Positions 34,001 through 49,000 of a DNA stretch of 64,000 bases are shown here, in pieces. A program made the translations under genes and the position numbers. Where the stretch lies: assembly GCA_030374805.1 (NCBI GenBank), contig JARGSG010000066.1:280869-344868 (forward strand), given 5' to 3'. Each line of letters starts with the position of its first letter. Within the stretch, counting starts at the first letter, position 1. A model generated the notes under the pieces. The model was not told the DNA's origin, did not search any database, and saw only the letters and a list, made by a program, of their open reading frames with translations. This DNA comes from Gracilaria gracilis (taxonomy: Eukaryota; Rhodophyta; Florideophyceae; Gracilariales; Gracilariaceae).

Positions 34001-37000
34001 TGGATTAGGGGCTGATAGGTGGAGGTCAGGCGAGAGAGTAGAGTAATGTGCGGCATGCTGGCCTGTTTTGGGGTTTGTTTCCAACCGATTACTGTGGCTG
34101 AAGTGGCGATTGCTGTGGTTGCAAGGCGTTGTGCCATGGGGGGGTTTGTGGGGGGATGGAACAAGATTGGCGTGTATACAACATAAGAAATGGGAATGGA
34201 CATAGCTGAACTGGGTGATAATCTTTGATAGGGTACGTGAACGTAGTCATGATAGTATTTGGAGGGCTTGGGGTCAGGGTTGTTCGTATCGTGGTTTTGG
34301 TGGTGGTTTGTGCGGGTTATGGTTTCGAATGGCGTACTGAACGATTTGATAGGGAATGGATAGTGTGTATCTATACGTTACGTGTGTTTACGAGAGTCTT
34401 GAAAGCTAGAGTGCTGGATTTGGGCGCTAGAAGCCAATGGAAGCCAATTGGAAAGTATAGCGATTTTTGTGCTGTTTATGTAGAGGATTTTGTTAGTAGT
34501 AATTGACATGGCGTGTCGCGATTTTGGGTGAGATGTGTGAGGAGGGTACGGGAAGAGTATGGGAGGGATCTGAGAGTGAATATTGTGTTTTGTGTAATTG
34601 AAAATGGAAAAAAGTAATTGAAAAAAGCGAGAAGTACGTTGAAGGGGGCATAACGGTAGAAAATGGAATTGGGAGACGGTCGGAGAGTGGAAAGCAGATA
34701 AGAGAGGTGTAGGGGAGACGATGTTTTCAGTTTTGAGCAGGAAGGAGGTGAAAATGAGTCATAGTAGAAAGAGTTTGGGTTTTATTTGGATTAGGGGCTG
34801 ATAGGTGGAGGTCAGGCGAGAGAGTAGAGTAATGTGCGGCATGCTGGCCTGTTTTGGGGTTTGTTTCCAACCGATTACTGTGGCTGAAGTGGCGATTGCT
34901 GTGGTTGCAAGGCGTTGTGCCATGGGGGGGTTTGTGGGGGATGGAACAAGATTGGCGTGTATACAACATAAGAAATGGGAATGGACATAGCTGAACTGGG
35001 TGATAATCTTTGATAGGGTACGTGAACGTAGTCATGATAGTATTTGGAGGGCTTGGGGTCAGGGTTGTTCGTATCGTGGTTTTGGTGGTGGTTTGTGCGG
35101 GTTATGGTTTCGAATGGCGTACTGAACGATTTGATAGGGAATGGATAGTGTGTATCTATACGTTACGTGTGTTTACGAGAGTCTTGAAAGCTAGAGTGCT
35201 GGATTTGGGCGCTAGAAGCCAATGGAAGCCAATTGGAAAGTATAGCGATTTTTGTGCTGTTTATGTAGAGGATTTTGTTAGTAGTAATTGACATGGCGTG
35301 TCGCGATTTTGGGTGAGATGTGTGAGGAGGGTACGGGAAGAGTATGGGAGGGATCTGAGAGTGAATATTGTGTTTTGTGTAATTGAAAATGGAAAAAAGT
35401 AATTGAAAAAAGCGAGAAGTACGTTGAAGGGGGCATAACGGTAGAAAATGGAATTGGGAGACGGTCGGAGAGTGGAAAGCAGATAAGAGAGGTGTAGGGG
35501 AGACGATGTTTTCAGTTTTGAGCAGGAAGGAGGTGAAAATGAGTCATAGTAGAAAGAGTTTGGGTTTTATTTGGATTAGGGGCTGATAGGTGGAGGTCAG
35601 GCGAGAGAGTAGAGTAATGTGCGGCATGCTGGCCTGTTTTGGGGTTTGTTTCCAACCGATTACTGTGGCTGAAGTGGCGATTGCTGTGGTTGCAAGGCGT
35701 TGTGCCATGGGGGGGTTTGTGGGGGATGGAACAAGATTGGCGTGTATACAACATAAGAAATGGGAATGGACATAGCTGAACTGGGTGATAATCTTTGATA
35801 GGGTACGTGAACGTAGTCATGATAGTATTTGGAGGGCCTGGGGTCAGGGTTGTTTGTATCGTGGTTTTGGTGGTGGTTTGTGCGGGTTATGGTTTCGAAT
35901 GGCGTACTGAACGATTTGATAGGGAATGGATAGTGTGTATCTATACGTTACGTGTGTTTACGAGAGTCTTGAAAGCTAGAGTGCTGGATTTGGGCGCTAG
36001 AAGGCAATGGAAGCCAATTGGAAAGTATAGCGATTTTTGTGCTGTTTATGTAGAGGATTTTGTTAGTAGTAATTGACATGGCGTGTCGCGATTTTGGGTG
36101 AGATGTTTGAGGAGGGTACGGGAAGAGTATAGCAGAGATCTGAGAGTGAATATTGTGTTTTGTGTAATTGAAAATGGAAAAAAGTAATTGAAAAAAGCGA
36201 GAAGTACGTTGAAGGGGGCATAACGGTAGAAAATGGAAGTGGAAGACGGTCGGAGAGTGGAAAGCAGATAAAAGAGGTGTAGGGGAGACGATGTTTTCAA
36301 TTTTGAGCAGGAAGGAGGTGAAAATGAGTCATAGTAGAAAGAGTTTGGGTTTTATTTGGATTAGGGGCTGATAGGTGGATGTCAGGCGAGAGAGTAGAGT
36401 AATGTGCGGCATGCTTGCCTGTTTTGGGGTTTGTTTCCAACCGATTACTGTGGCTGAAGTGGCGATTGCTGTGGTTGCAAGGCGTTGTGCCATGGGGGGG
36501 TTTGTTGGGGATGGAACAAGATTGGCGTGTATACAACATAAGAAATGGGAATGGACATAGCTGAACTGGGTGATAATCTTTGATAGGGTACGTGAACGTA
36601 GTCATGATAGTATTTGGAGGGCCTGGGGTCAGGGTTGTTTGTATCGTGGTTTTGGTGGTGGTTTGTGCGGGTTATGGTTTCGAATGGCGTACTGAACGAT
36701 TTGATAGGGAATGGATAGTGTGTATCTATACGTTACGTGTGTTTACGAGAGTCTTGAAAGCTAGAGTGCTGGATTTGGGCGCTAGAAGGCAATGGAAGCC
36801 AATTGGAAAGTATAGCGATTTTTGTGCTGTTTATGTAGAGGATTTTGTTAGTAGTAATTGACATGGCGTGTCGCGATTTTGGGTGAGATGTTTGAGGAGG
36901 GTACGGGAAGAGTATAGCAGAGATCTGAGAGTGAATATTGTGTTTTGTGTAATTGAAAATGGAAAAAAGTAATTGAAAAAAGCGAGAAGTACGTTGAAGG

Positions 37001-40000
37001 GGGCATAACGGTAGAAAATGGAAGTGGAAGACGGTCGGAGAGTGGAAAGCAGATAAAAGAGGTGTAGGGGAGACGATGTTTTCAATTTTGAGCAGGAAGG
37101 AGGTGAAAATGAGTCATAGTAGAAAGAGTTTGGGTTTTATTTGGATTAGGGGCTGATAGGTGGATGTCAGGCGAGAGAGTAGAGTAATGTGCGGCATGCT
37201 TGCCTGTTTTGGGGTTTGTTTCCAACCGATTACTGTGGCTGAAGTGGCGATTGCTGTGGTTGCAAGGCGTTGTGCCATGGGGGGGTTTGTTGGGGATGGA
37301 ACAAGATTGGCGTGTATACAACATAAGAAATGGGAATGGACATAGCTGAACTGGGTGATAATCTTTGATAGGGTACGTGAACGTAGTCATGATAGTATTT
37401 GGAGGGCCTGGGGTCAGGGTTGTTTGTATCGTGGTTTTGGTGGTGGTTTGTGCGGGTTATGGTTTCGAATGGCGTACTGAACGATTTGATAGGGAATGGA
37501 TAGTGTGTATCTATACGTTACGTGTGTTTACGAGAGTCTTGAAAGCTAGAGTGCTGGATTTGGGCGCTAGAAGGCAATGGAAGCCAATTGGAAAGTATAG
37601 CGATTTTTGTGCTGTTTATGTAGAGGATTTTGTTAGTAGTAATTGACATGGCGTGTCGCGATTTTGGGTGAGATGTTTGAGGAGGGTACGGGAAGAGTAT
37701 AGCAGAGATCTGAGAGTGAATATTGTGTTTTGTGTAATTGAAAATGGAAAAAAGTAATTGAAAAAAGCGAGAAGTACGTTGAAGGGGGCATAACGGTAGA
37801 AAATGGAAGTGGAAGACGGTCGGAGAGTGGAAAGCAGATAAAAGAGGTGTAGGGGAGACGATGTTTTCAATTTTGAGCAGGAAGGAGGTGAAAATGAGTC
37901 ATAGTAGAAAGAGTTTGGGTTTTATTTGGATTAGGGGCTGATAGGTGGATGTCAGGCGAGAGAGTAGAGTAATGTGCGGCATGCTTGCCTGTTTTGGGGT
38001 TTGTTTCCAACCGATTACTGTGGCTGAAGTGGCGATTGCTGTGGTTGCAAGGCGTTGTGCCATGGGGGGGTTTGTTGGGGATGGAACAAGATTGGCGTGT
38101 ATACAACATAAGAAATGGGAATGGACATAGCTGAACTGGGTGATAATCTTTGATAGGGTACGTGAACGTAGTCATGATAGTATTTGGAGGGCCTGGGGTC
38201 AGGGTTGTTTGTATCGTGGTTTTGGTGGTGGTTTGTGCGGGTTATGGTTTCGAATGGCGTACTGAACGATTTGATAGGGAATGGATAGTGTGTATCTATA
38301 CGTTACGTGTGTTTACGAGAGTCTTGAAAGCTAGAGTGCTGGATTTGGGCGCTAGAAGGCAATGGAAGCCAATTGGAAAGTATAGCGATTTTTGTGCTGT
38401 TTATGTAGAGGATTTTGTTAGTAGTAATTGACATGGCGTGTCGCGATTTTGGGTGAGATGTTTGAGGAGGGTACGGGAAGAGTATAGCAGAGATCTGAGA
38501 GTGAATATTGTGTTTTGTGTAATTGAAAATGGAAAAAAGTAATTGAAAAAAGCGAGAAGTACGTTGAAGGGGGCATAACGGTAGAAAATGGAAGTGGAAG
38601 ACGGTCGGAGAGTGGAAAGCAGATAAAAGAGGTGTAGGGGAGACGATGTTTTCAATTTTGAGCAGGAAGGAGGTGAAAATGAGTCATAGTAGAAAGAGTT
38701 TGGGTTTTATTTGGATTAGGGGCTGATAGGTGGATGTCAGGCGAGAGAGTAGAGTAATGTGCGGCATGCTTGCCTGTTTTGGGGTTTGTTTCCAACCGAT
38801 TACTGTGGCTGAAGTGGCGATTGCTGTGGTTGCAAGGCGTTGTGCCATGGGGGGGTTTGTTGGGGATGGAACAAGATTGGCGTGTATACAACATAAGAAA
38901 TGGGAATGGACATAGCTGAACTGGGTGATAATCTTTGATAGGGTACGTGAACGTAGTCATGATAGTATTTGGAGGGCCTGGGGTCAGGGTTGTTTGTATC
39001 GTGGTTTTGGTGGTGGTTTGTGCGGGTTATGGTTTCGAATGGCGTACTGAACGATTTGATAGGGAATGGATAGTGTGTATCTATACGTTACGTGTGTTTA
39101 CGAGAGTCTTGAAAGCTAGAGTGCTGGATTTGGGCGCTAGAAGGCAATGGAAGCCAATTGGAAAGTATAGCGATTTTTGTGCTGTTTATGTAGAGGATTT
39201 TGTTAGTAGTAATTGACATGGCGTGTCGCGATTTTGGGTGAGATGTTTGAGGAGGGTACGGGAAGAGTATAGCAGAGATCTGAGAGTGAATATTGTGTTT
39301 TGTGTAATTGAAAATGGAAAAAAGTAATTGAAAAAAGCGAGAAGTACGTTGAAGGGGGCATAACGGTAGAAAATGGAAGTGGAAGACGGTCGGAGAGTGG
39401 AAAGCAGATAAAAGAGGTGTAGGGGAGACGATGTTTTCAATTTTGAGCAGGAAGGAGGTGAAAATGAGTCATAGTAGAAAGAGTTTGGGTTTTATTTGGA
39501 TTAGGGGCTGATAGGTGGATGTCAGGCGAGAGAGTAGAGTAATGTGCGGCATGCTTGCCTGTTTTGGGGTTTGTTTCCAACCGATTACTGTGGCTGAAGT
39601 GGCGATTGCTGTGGTTGCAAGGCGTTGTGCCATGGGGGGGTTTGTTGGGGATGGAACAAGATTGGCGTGTATACAACATAAGAAATGGGAATGGACATAG
39701 CTGAACTGGGTGATAATCTTTGATAGGGTACGTGAACGTAGTCATGATAGTATTTGGAGGGCCTGGGGTCAGGGTTGTTTGTATCGTGGTTTTGGTGGTG
39801 GTTTGTGCGGGTTATGGTTTCGAATGGCGTACTGAACGATTTGATAGGGAATGGATAGTGTGTATCTATACGTTACGTGTGTTTACGAGAGTCTTGAAAG
39901 CTAGAGTGCTGGATTTGGGCGCTAGAAGGCAATGGAAGCCAATTGGAAAGTATAGCGATTTTTGTGCTGTTTATGTAGAGGATTTTGTTAGTAGTAATTG

Positions 40001-43000
40001 ACATGGCGTGTCGCGATTTTGGGTGAGATGTTTGAGGAGGGTACGGGAAGAGTATAGCAGAGATCTGAGAGTGAATATTGTGTTTTGTGTAATTGAAAAT
40101 GGAAAAAAGTAATTGAAAAAAGCGAGAAGTACGTTGAAGGGGGCATAACGGTAGAAAATGGAAGTGGAAGACGGTCGGAGAGTGGAAAGCAGATAAAAGA
40201 GGTGTAGGGGAGACGATGTTTTCAATTTTGAGCAGGAAGGAGGTGAAAATGAGTCATAGTAGAAAGAGTTTGGGTTTTATTTGGATTAGGGGCTGATAGG
40301 TGGATGTCAGGCGAGAGAGTAGAGTAATGTGCGGCATGCTTGCCTGTTTTGGGGTTTGTTTCCAACCGATTACTGTGGCTGAAGTGGCGATTGCTGTGGT
40401 TGCAAGGCGTTGTGCCATGGGGGGGTTTGTTGGGGATGGAACAAGATTGGCGTGTATACAACATAAGAAATGGGAATGGACATAGCTGAACTGGGTGATA
40501 ATCTTTGATAGGGTACGTGAACGTAGTCATGATAGTATTTGGAGGGCCTGGGGTCAGGGTTGTTTGTATCGTGGTTTTGGTGGTGGTTTGTGCGGGTTAT
40601 GGTTTCGAATGGCGTACTGAACGATTTGATAGGGAATGGATAGTGTGTATCTATACGTTACGTGTGTTTACGAGAGTCTTGAAAGCTAGAGTGCTGGATT
40701 TGGGCGCTAGAAGGCAATGGAAGCCAATTGGAAAGTATAGCGATTTTTGTGCTGTTTATGTAGAGGATTTTGTTAGTAGTAATTGACATGGCGTGTCGCG
40801 ATTTTGGGTGAGATGTTTGAGGAGGGTACGGGAAGAGTATAGCAGAGATCTGAGAGTGAATATTGTGTTTTGTGTAATTGAAAATGGAAAAAAGTAATTG
40901 AAAAAAGCGAGAAGTACGTTGAAGGGGGCATAACGGTAGAAAATGGAAGTGGAAGACGGTCGGAGAGTGGAAAGCAGATAAAAGAGGTGTAGGGGAGACG
41001 ATGTTTTCAATTTTGAGCAGGAAGGAGGTGAAAATGAGTCATAGTAGAAAGAGTTTGGGTTTTATTTGGATTAGGGGCTGATAGGTGGATGTCAGGCGAG
41101 AGAGTAGAGTAATGTGCGGCATGCTTGCCTGTTTTGGGGTTTGTTTCCAACCGATTACTGTGGCTGAAGTGGCGATTGCTGTGGTTGCAAGGCGTTGTGC
41201 CATGGGGGGGTTTGTTGGGGATGGAACAAGATTGGCGTGTATACAACATAAGAAATGGGAATGGACATAGCTGAACTGGGTGATAATCTTTGATAGGGTA
41301 CGTGAACGTAGTCATGATAGTATTTGGAGGGCCTGGGGTCAGGGTTGTTTGTATCGTGGTTTTGGTGGTGGTTTGTGCGGGTTATGGTTTCGAATGGCGT
41401 ACTGAACGATTTGATAGGGAATGGATAGTGTGTATCTATACGTTACGTGTGTTTACGAGAGTCTTGAAAGCTAGAGTGCTGGATTTGGGCGCTAGAAGGC
41501 AATGGAAGCCAATTGGAAAGTATAGCGATTTTTGTGCTGTTTATGTAGAGGATTTTGTTAGTAGTAATTGACATGGCGTGTCGCGATTTTGGGTGAGATG
41601 TTTGAGGAGGGTACGGGAAGAGTATAGCAGAGATCTGAGAGTGAATATTGTGTTTTGTGTAATTGAAAATGGAAAAAAGTAATTGAAAAAAGCGAGAAGT
41701 ACGTTGAAGGGGGCATAACGGTAGAAAATGGAAGTGGAAGACGGTCGGAGAGTGGAAAGCAGATAAAAGAGGTGTAGGGGAGACGATGTTTTCAATTTTG
41801 AGCAGGAAGGAGGTGAAAATGAGTCATAGTAGAAAGAGTTTGGGTTTTATTTGGATTAGGGGCTGATAGGTGGATGTCAGGCGAGAGAGTAGAGTAATGT
41901 GCGGCATGCTTGCCTGTTTTGGGGTTTGTTTCCAACCAATTACTGTGGATGAAGTGGCGATTGCTGTGGTTGCAAGGCGTTGTGCCATGGGGGGGTTTGT
42001 TGGGGATGGAACAAGATTGGCGTGTATACAACATAAGAAATGGGAATGGACATAGCTGAACTGGGTGATAATCTTTGATAGGGTACGTGAACGTAGTCAT
42101 GATAGTATTTGGAGGGCCTGGGGTCAGGGTTGTTTGTATCGTGGTTTTGGTGGTGGTTTGTGCGGGTTATGGTTTCGAATGGCGTACTGAACGATTTGAT
42201 AGGGAATGGATAGTGTGTATCTATACGTTACGTGTGTTTACGAGAGTCTTGAAAGCTAGAGTGCTGGATTTGGGCGCTAGAAGGCAATGGAAGCCAATTG
42301 GAAAGTATAGCGATTTTTGTGCTGTTTATGTAGAGGATTTTGTTAGTAGTAATTGACATGGCGTGTCGCGATTTTGGGTGAGATGTGTGAGGAGGGTACG
42401 GGAAGAGTATAGGAGAGATCTGAGAGTGAATATTGTGTTTTGTGTAATTGAAAATGGAAAAAAGTAATTGAAAAAAGCGAGAAGTACGTTGAAGGGGGCA
42501 TAACGGTAGAAAATGGAATTGGGAGACGGTCGGAGAGTGGAAAGCAGATAAGAGAGGTGTAGGGGAGACGATGTTTTCAGTTTTGAGCAGGAAGGAGGTG
42601 AAAATGAGTCATAGTAGAAAGAGTTTGGGTTTTATTTGGATTAGGGGCTGATAGGTGGAGGTCAGGCGAGAGAGTAGAGTAATGTGCGGCATGCTTGCCT
42701 GTTTTGGGGTTTGTTTCCAACCAATTACTGTGGATGAAGTGGCGATTGCTGTGGTTGCAAGGCGTTGTGCCATGGGGGGGTTTGTTGGGGATGGAACAAG
42801 ATTGGCGTGTATACAACATAAGAAATGGGAATGGACATAGCTGAACTGGGTGATAATCTTTGATAGGGTACGTGAACGTAGTCATGATAGTATTTGGAGG
42901 GCCTGGGGTCAGGGTTGTTTGTATCGTGGTTTTGGTGGTGGTTTGTGCGGGTTATGGTTTCGAATGGCGTACTGAACGATTTGATAGGGAATGGATAGTG

Positions 43001-46000
43001 TGTATCTATACGTTACGTGTGTTTACGAGAGTCTTGAAAGCTAGAGTGCTGGATTTGGGCGCTAGAAGGCAATGGAAGCCAATTGGAAAGTATAGCGATT
43101 TTTGTGCTGTTTATGTAGAGGATTTTGTTAGTAGTAATTGACATGGCGTGTCGCGATTTTGGGTGAGATGTTTGAGGAGGGTACGGGAAGAGTATAGCAG
43201 AGATCTGAGAGTGAATATTGTGTTTTGTGTAATTGAAAATGGAAAAAAGTAATTGAAAAAAGCGAGAAGTACGTTGAAGGGGGCATAACGGTAGAAAATG
43301 GAAGTGGAAGACGGTCGGAGAGTGGAAAGCAGATAAAAGAGGTGTAGGGGAGACGATGTTTTCAATTTTGAGCAGGAAGGAGGTGAAAATGAGTCATAGT
43401 AGAAAGAGTTTGGGTTTTATTTGGATTAGGGGCTGATAGGTGGATGTCAGGCGAGAGAGTAGAGTAATGTGCGGCATGCTTGCCTGTTTTGGGGTTTGTT
43501 TCCAACCAATTACTGTGGATGAAGTGGCGATTGCTGTGGTTGCAAGGCGTTGTGCCATGGGGGGGTTTGTTGGGGATGGAACAAGATTGGCGTGTATACA
43601 ACATAAGAAATGGGAATGGACATAGCTGAACTGGGTGATAATCTTTGATAGGGTACGTGAACGTAGTCATGATAGTATTTGGAGGGCCTGGGGTCAGGGT
43701 TGTTTGTATCGTGGTTTTGGTGGTGGTTTGTGCGGGTTATGGTTTCGAATGGCGTACTGAACGATTTGATAGGGAATGGATAGTGTGTATCTATACGTTA
43801 CGTGTGTTTACGAGAGTCTTGAAAGCTAGAGTGCTGGATTTGGGCGCTAGAAGGCAATGGAAGCCAATTGGAAAGTATAGCGATTTTTGTGCTGTTTATG
43901 TAGAGGATTTTGTTAGTAGTAATTGACATGGCGTGTCGCGATTTTGGGTGAGATGTGTGAGGAGGGTACGGGAAGAGTATAGCAGAGATCTGAGAGTGAA
44001 TATTGTGTTTTGTGTAATTGAAAATGGAAAAAAGTAATTGAAAAAAGCGAGAAGTACGTTGAAGGGGGCATAACGGTAGAAAATGGAAGTGGAAGACGGT
44101 CGGAGAGTGGAAAGCAGATAAGAGAGGTGTAGGGGAGACGATGTTTTCAGTTTTGAGCAGGAAGGAGGTGAAAATGAGTCATAGTAGAAAGAGTTTGGGT
44201 TTTATTTGGATTAGGGGCTGATAGGTGGAGGTCAGGCGAGAGAGTAGAGTAATGTGCGGCATGCTTGCCTGTTTTGGGGTTTGTTTCCAACCGATTACTG
44301 TGGATGAAGTGGCGATTGCTGTGGTTGCAAGGCGTTGTGCCATGGGGGGGTTTGTTGGGGATGGAACAAGATTGGCGTGTATACAACATAAGAAATGGGA
44401 ATGGACATAGCTGAACTGGGTGATAATCTTTGATAGGGTACGTGAACGTAGTCATGATAGTATTTGGAGGGCCTGGGGTCAGGGTTGTTTGTATCGTGGT
44501 TTTGGTGGTGGTTTGTGCGGGTTATGGTTTCGAATGGCGTACTGAACGATTTGATAGGGAATGGATAGTGTGTATCTATACGTTACGTGTGTTTACGAGA
44601 GTCTTGAAAGCTAGAGTGCTGGATTTGGGCGCTAGAAGGCAATGGAAGCCAATTGGAAAGTATAGCGATTTTTGTGCTGTTTATGTAGAGGATTTTGTTA
44701 GTAGTAATTGACATGGCGTGTCGCGATTTTGGGTGAGATGTTTGAGGAGGGTACGGGAAGAGTATAGCAGAGATCTGAGAGTGAATATTGTGTTTTGTGT
44801 AATTGAAAATGGAAAAAAGTAATTGAAAAAAGCGAGAAGTACGTTGAAGGGGGCATAACGGTAGAAAATGGAAGTGGAAGACGGTCGGAGAGTGGAAAGC
44901 AGATAAAAGAGGTGTAGGGGAGACGATGTTTTCAATTTTGAGCAGGAAGGAGGTGAAAATGAGTCATAGTAGAAAGAGTTTGGGTTTTATTTGGATTAGG
45001 GGCTGATAGGTGGATGTCAGGCGAGAGAGTAGAGTAATGTGCGGCATGCTTGCCTGTTTTGGGGTTTGTTTCCAACCGATTACTGTGGCTGAAGTGGCGA
45101 TTGCTGTGGTTGCAAGGCGTTGTGCCATGGGGGGGTTTGTTGGGGATGGAACAAGATTGGCGTGTATACAACATAAGAAATGGGAATGGACATAGCTGAA
45201 CTGGGTGATAATCTTTGATAGGGTACGTGAACGTAGTCATGATAGTATTTGGAGGGCCTGGGGTCAGGGTTGTTTGTATCGTGGTTTTGGTGGTGGTTTG
45301 TGCGGGTTATGGTTTCGAATGGCGTACTGAACGATTTGATAGGGAATGGATAGTGTGTATCTATACGTTACGTGTGTTTACGAGAGTCTTGAAAGCTAGA
45401 GTGCTGGATTTGGGCGCTAGAAGGCAATGGAAGCCAATTGGAAAGTATAGCGATTTTTGTGCTGTTTATGTAGAGGATTTTGTTAGTAGTAATTGACATG
45501 GCGTGTCGCGATTTTGGGTGAGATGTGTGAGGAGGGTACGGGAAGAGTATAGGAGAGATCTGAGAGTGAATATTGTGTTTTGTGTAATTGAAAATGGAAA
45601 AAAGTAATTGAAAAAAGCGAGAAGTACGTTGAAGGGGGCATAACGGTAGAAAATGGAAGTGGAAGACGGTCGGAGAGTGGAAAGCAGATAAGAGAGGTGT
45701 AGGGGAGACGATGTTTTCAGTTTTGAGCAGGAAGGAGGTGAAAATGAGTCATAGTAGAAAGAGTTTGGGTTTTATTTGGATTAGGGGCTGATAGGTGGAG
45801 GTCAGGCGAGAGAGTAGAGTAATGTGCGGCATGCTTGCCTGTTTTGGGGTTTGTTTCCAACCGATTACTGTGGCTGAAGTGGCGATTGCTGTGGTTGCAA
45901 GGCGTTGTGCCATGGGGGGGTTTGTTGGGGATGGAACAAGATTGGCGTGTATACAACATAAGAAATGGGAATGGACATAGCTGAACTGGGTGATAATCTT

Positions 46001-49000
46001 TGATAGGGTACGTGAACGTAGTCATGATAGTATTTGGAGGGCCTGGGGTCAGGGTTGTTTGTATCGTGGTTTTGGTGGTGGTTTGTGCGGGTTATGGTTT
46101 CGAATGGCGTACTGAACGATTTGATAGGGAATGGATAGTGTGTATCTATACGTTACGTGTGTTTACGAGAGTCTTGAAAGCTAGAGTGCTGGATTTGGGC
46201 GCTAGAAGGCAATGGAAGCCAATTGGAAAGTATAGCGATTTTTGTGCTGTTTATGTAGAGGATTTTGTTAGTAGTAATTGACATGGCGTGTCGCGATTTT
46301 GGGTGAGATGTGTGAGGAGGGTACGGGAAGAGTATAGCAGAGATCTGAGAGTGAATATTGTGTTTTGTGTAATTGAAAATGGAAAAAAGTAATTGAAAAA
46401 AGCGAGAAGTACGTTGAAGGGGGCATAACGGTAGAAAATGGAAGTGGAAGACGGTCGGAGAGTGGAAAGCAGATAAGAGAGGTGTAGGGGAGACGATGTT
46501 TTCAGTTTTGAGCAGGAAGGAGGTGAAAATGAGTCATAGTAGAAAGAGTTTGGGTTTTATTTGGATTAGGGGCTGATAGGTGGAGGTCAGGCGAGAGAGT
46601 AGAGTAATGTGCGGCATGCTTGCCTGTTTTGGGGTTTGTTTCCAACCGATTACTGTGGCTGAAGTGGCGATTGCTGTGGTTGCAAGGCGTTGTGCCATGG
46701 GGGGGTTTGTTGGGGATGGAACAAGATTGGCGTGTATACAACATAAGAAATGGGAATGGACATAGCTGAACTGGGTGATAATCTTTGATAGGGTACGTGA
46801 ACGTAGTCATGATAGTATTTGGAGGGCTTGGGGTCAGGGTTGTTTGTATCGTGGTTTGGGTGGTGGTTTGTGCGGGTTGTGGTTTCGAATGGCGTACTGA
46901 ACGATTTGATAGGGAATGGATAGTGTGTATCTATACGTTACGTGTGTTTACGAGAGTCTTGAAAGCTAGAGTGCTGGATTTGGGCGCTAGAAGGCAATGA
47001 AAGCCAATTGGAAAGTATAGCGATTTTTGTGCTGTTTATGTAGAGGATTTTGTTAGTAGTAATTGACATGGTGTGTCGCGATTATGGGTGAGATGTGTGA
47101 GGAGGGTACGGGAAGAGTATAGGAGAGATCTGAGAGTGAATATTGTGTTTTGTGTAATTGAAAATGGAAAAAAGTAATTGAAAAAAGCGAGAAGTACGTT
47201 GAAGGGGGCATAACGGTAGAAAATGGAATTGGGAGACGGTCGGAGAGTGGAAAGCAGATAAGATAGGTGTAGGGGAGACGATGTTTTCAGTTTTGAGCAG
47301 GAAGGAGGTGAAAATGAGTCATAGTAGAAAGAGTTTGGGTTTTATTTGGATTAGGGGCTGATAGGTGGAGGTCAGGCGAGAGAGTAGAGTAATGTGCGGC
47401 ATGCTTGCCTGTTTTGGGGTTTGTTTCCAACCGATTACTGTGGCTGAAGTGGCGATTGCTGTGGTTGCAAGGCGTTGTGCCATGGAAGGGTTTGTTGGGG
47501 ATGGAACAAGATTGGCGTGTATACAACATAAGAAATGGGAATGGACATAGCTGAACTGGGTGATAATCTTTGAGAGGGTACGTGAACGTAGTCATGATAG
47601 TATTTGGAGGGCTTGGGGTCAGGGTTGTTTGTATCGTGGTTTGGGTGGTGGTTTGTGCGGGTTGTGGTTTCGAATGGCGTACTGAACGATTTGATAGGGA
47701 ATGGATAGTGTGTATCTATACGTTACGTGTGTTTACGAGAGTCTTGAAAGCTAGAGTGCTGGATTTGGGCGCTAGAAGGCAATGAAAGCCAATTGGAAAG
47801 TATAGCGATTTTTGTGCTGTTTATGTAGAGGATTTTGTTAGTAGTAATTGACATGGTGTGTCGCGATTATGGGTGAGATGTGTGAGGAGGGTACGGGAAG
47901 AGTATAGGAGAGATCTGAGAGTGAATATTGTGTTTTGTGTAATTGAAAATGGAAAAAAGTAATTGAAAAAAGCGAGAAGTACGTTGAAGGGGGCATAACG
48001 GTAGAAAATGGAATTGGGAGACGGTCGGAGAGTGGAAAGCAGATAAGATAGGTGTAGGGGAGACGATGTTTTCAGTTTTGAGCAGGAAGGAGGTGAAAAT
48101 GAGTCATAGTAGAAAGAGTTTGGGTTTTATTTGGATTAGGGGCTGATAGGTGGAGGTCAGGCGAGAGAGTAGAGTAATGTGCGGCATGCTTGCCTGTTTT
48201 GGGGTTTGTTTCCAACCGATTACTGTGGCTGAAGTGGCGATTGCTGTGGTTGCAAGGCGTTGTGCCATGGAAGGGTTTGTTGGGGATGGAACAAGATTGG
48301 CGTGTATACAACATAAGAAATGGGAATGGACATAGCTGAACTGGGTGATAATCTTTGAGAGGGTACGTGAACGTAGTCATGATAGTATTTGGAGGGCTTG
48401 GGGTCAGGGTTGTTTGTATCGTGGTTTGGGTGGTGGTTTGTGCGGGTTGTGGTTTCGAATGGCGTACTGAACGATTTGATAGGGAATGGATAGTGTGTAT
48501 CTATACGTTACGTGTGTTTACGAGAGTCTTGAAAGCTAGAGTGCTGGATTTGGGCGCTAGAAGGCAATGAAAGCCAATTGGAAAGTATAGCGATTTTTGT
48601 GCTGTTTATGTAGAGGATTTTGTTAGTAGTAATTGACATGGTGTGTCGCGATTATGGGTGAGATGTGTGAGGAGGGTACGGGAAGAGTATAGGAGAGATC
48701 TGAGAGTGAATATTGTGTTTTGTGTAATTGAAAATGGAAAAAAGTAATTGAAAAAAGCGAGAAGTACGTTGAAGGGGGCATAACGGTAGAAAATGGAATT
48801 GGGAGACGGTCGGAGAGTGGAAAGCAGATAAGATAGGTGTAGGGGAGACGATGTTTTCAGTTTTGAGCAGGAAGGAGGTGAAAATGAGTCATAGTAGAAA
48901 GAGTTTGGGTTTTATTTGGATTAGGGGCTGATAGGTGGAGGTCAGGCGAGAGAGTAGAGTAATGTGCGGCATGCTTGCCTGTTTTGGGGTTTGTTTCCAA

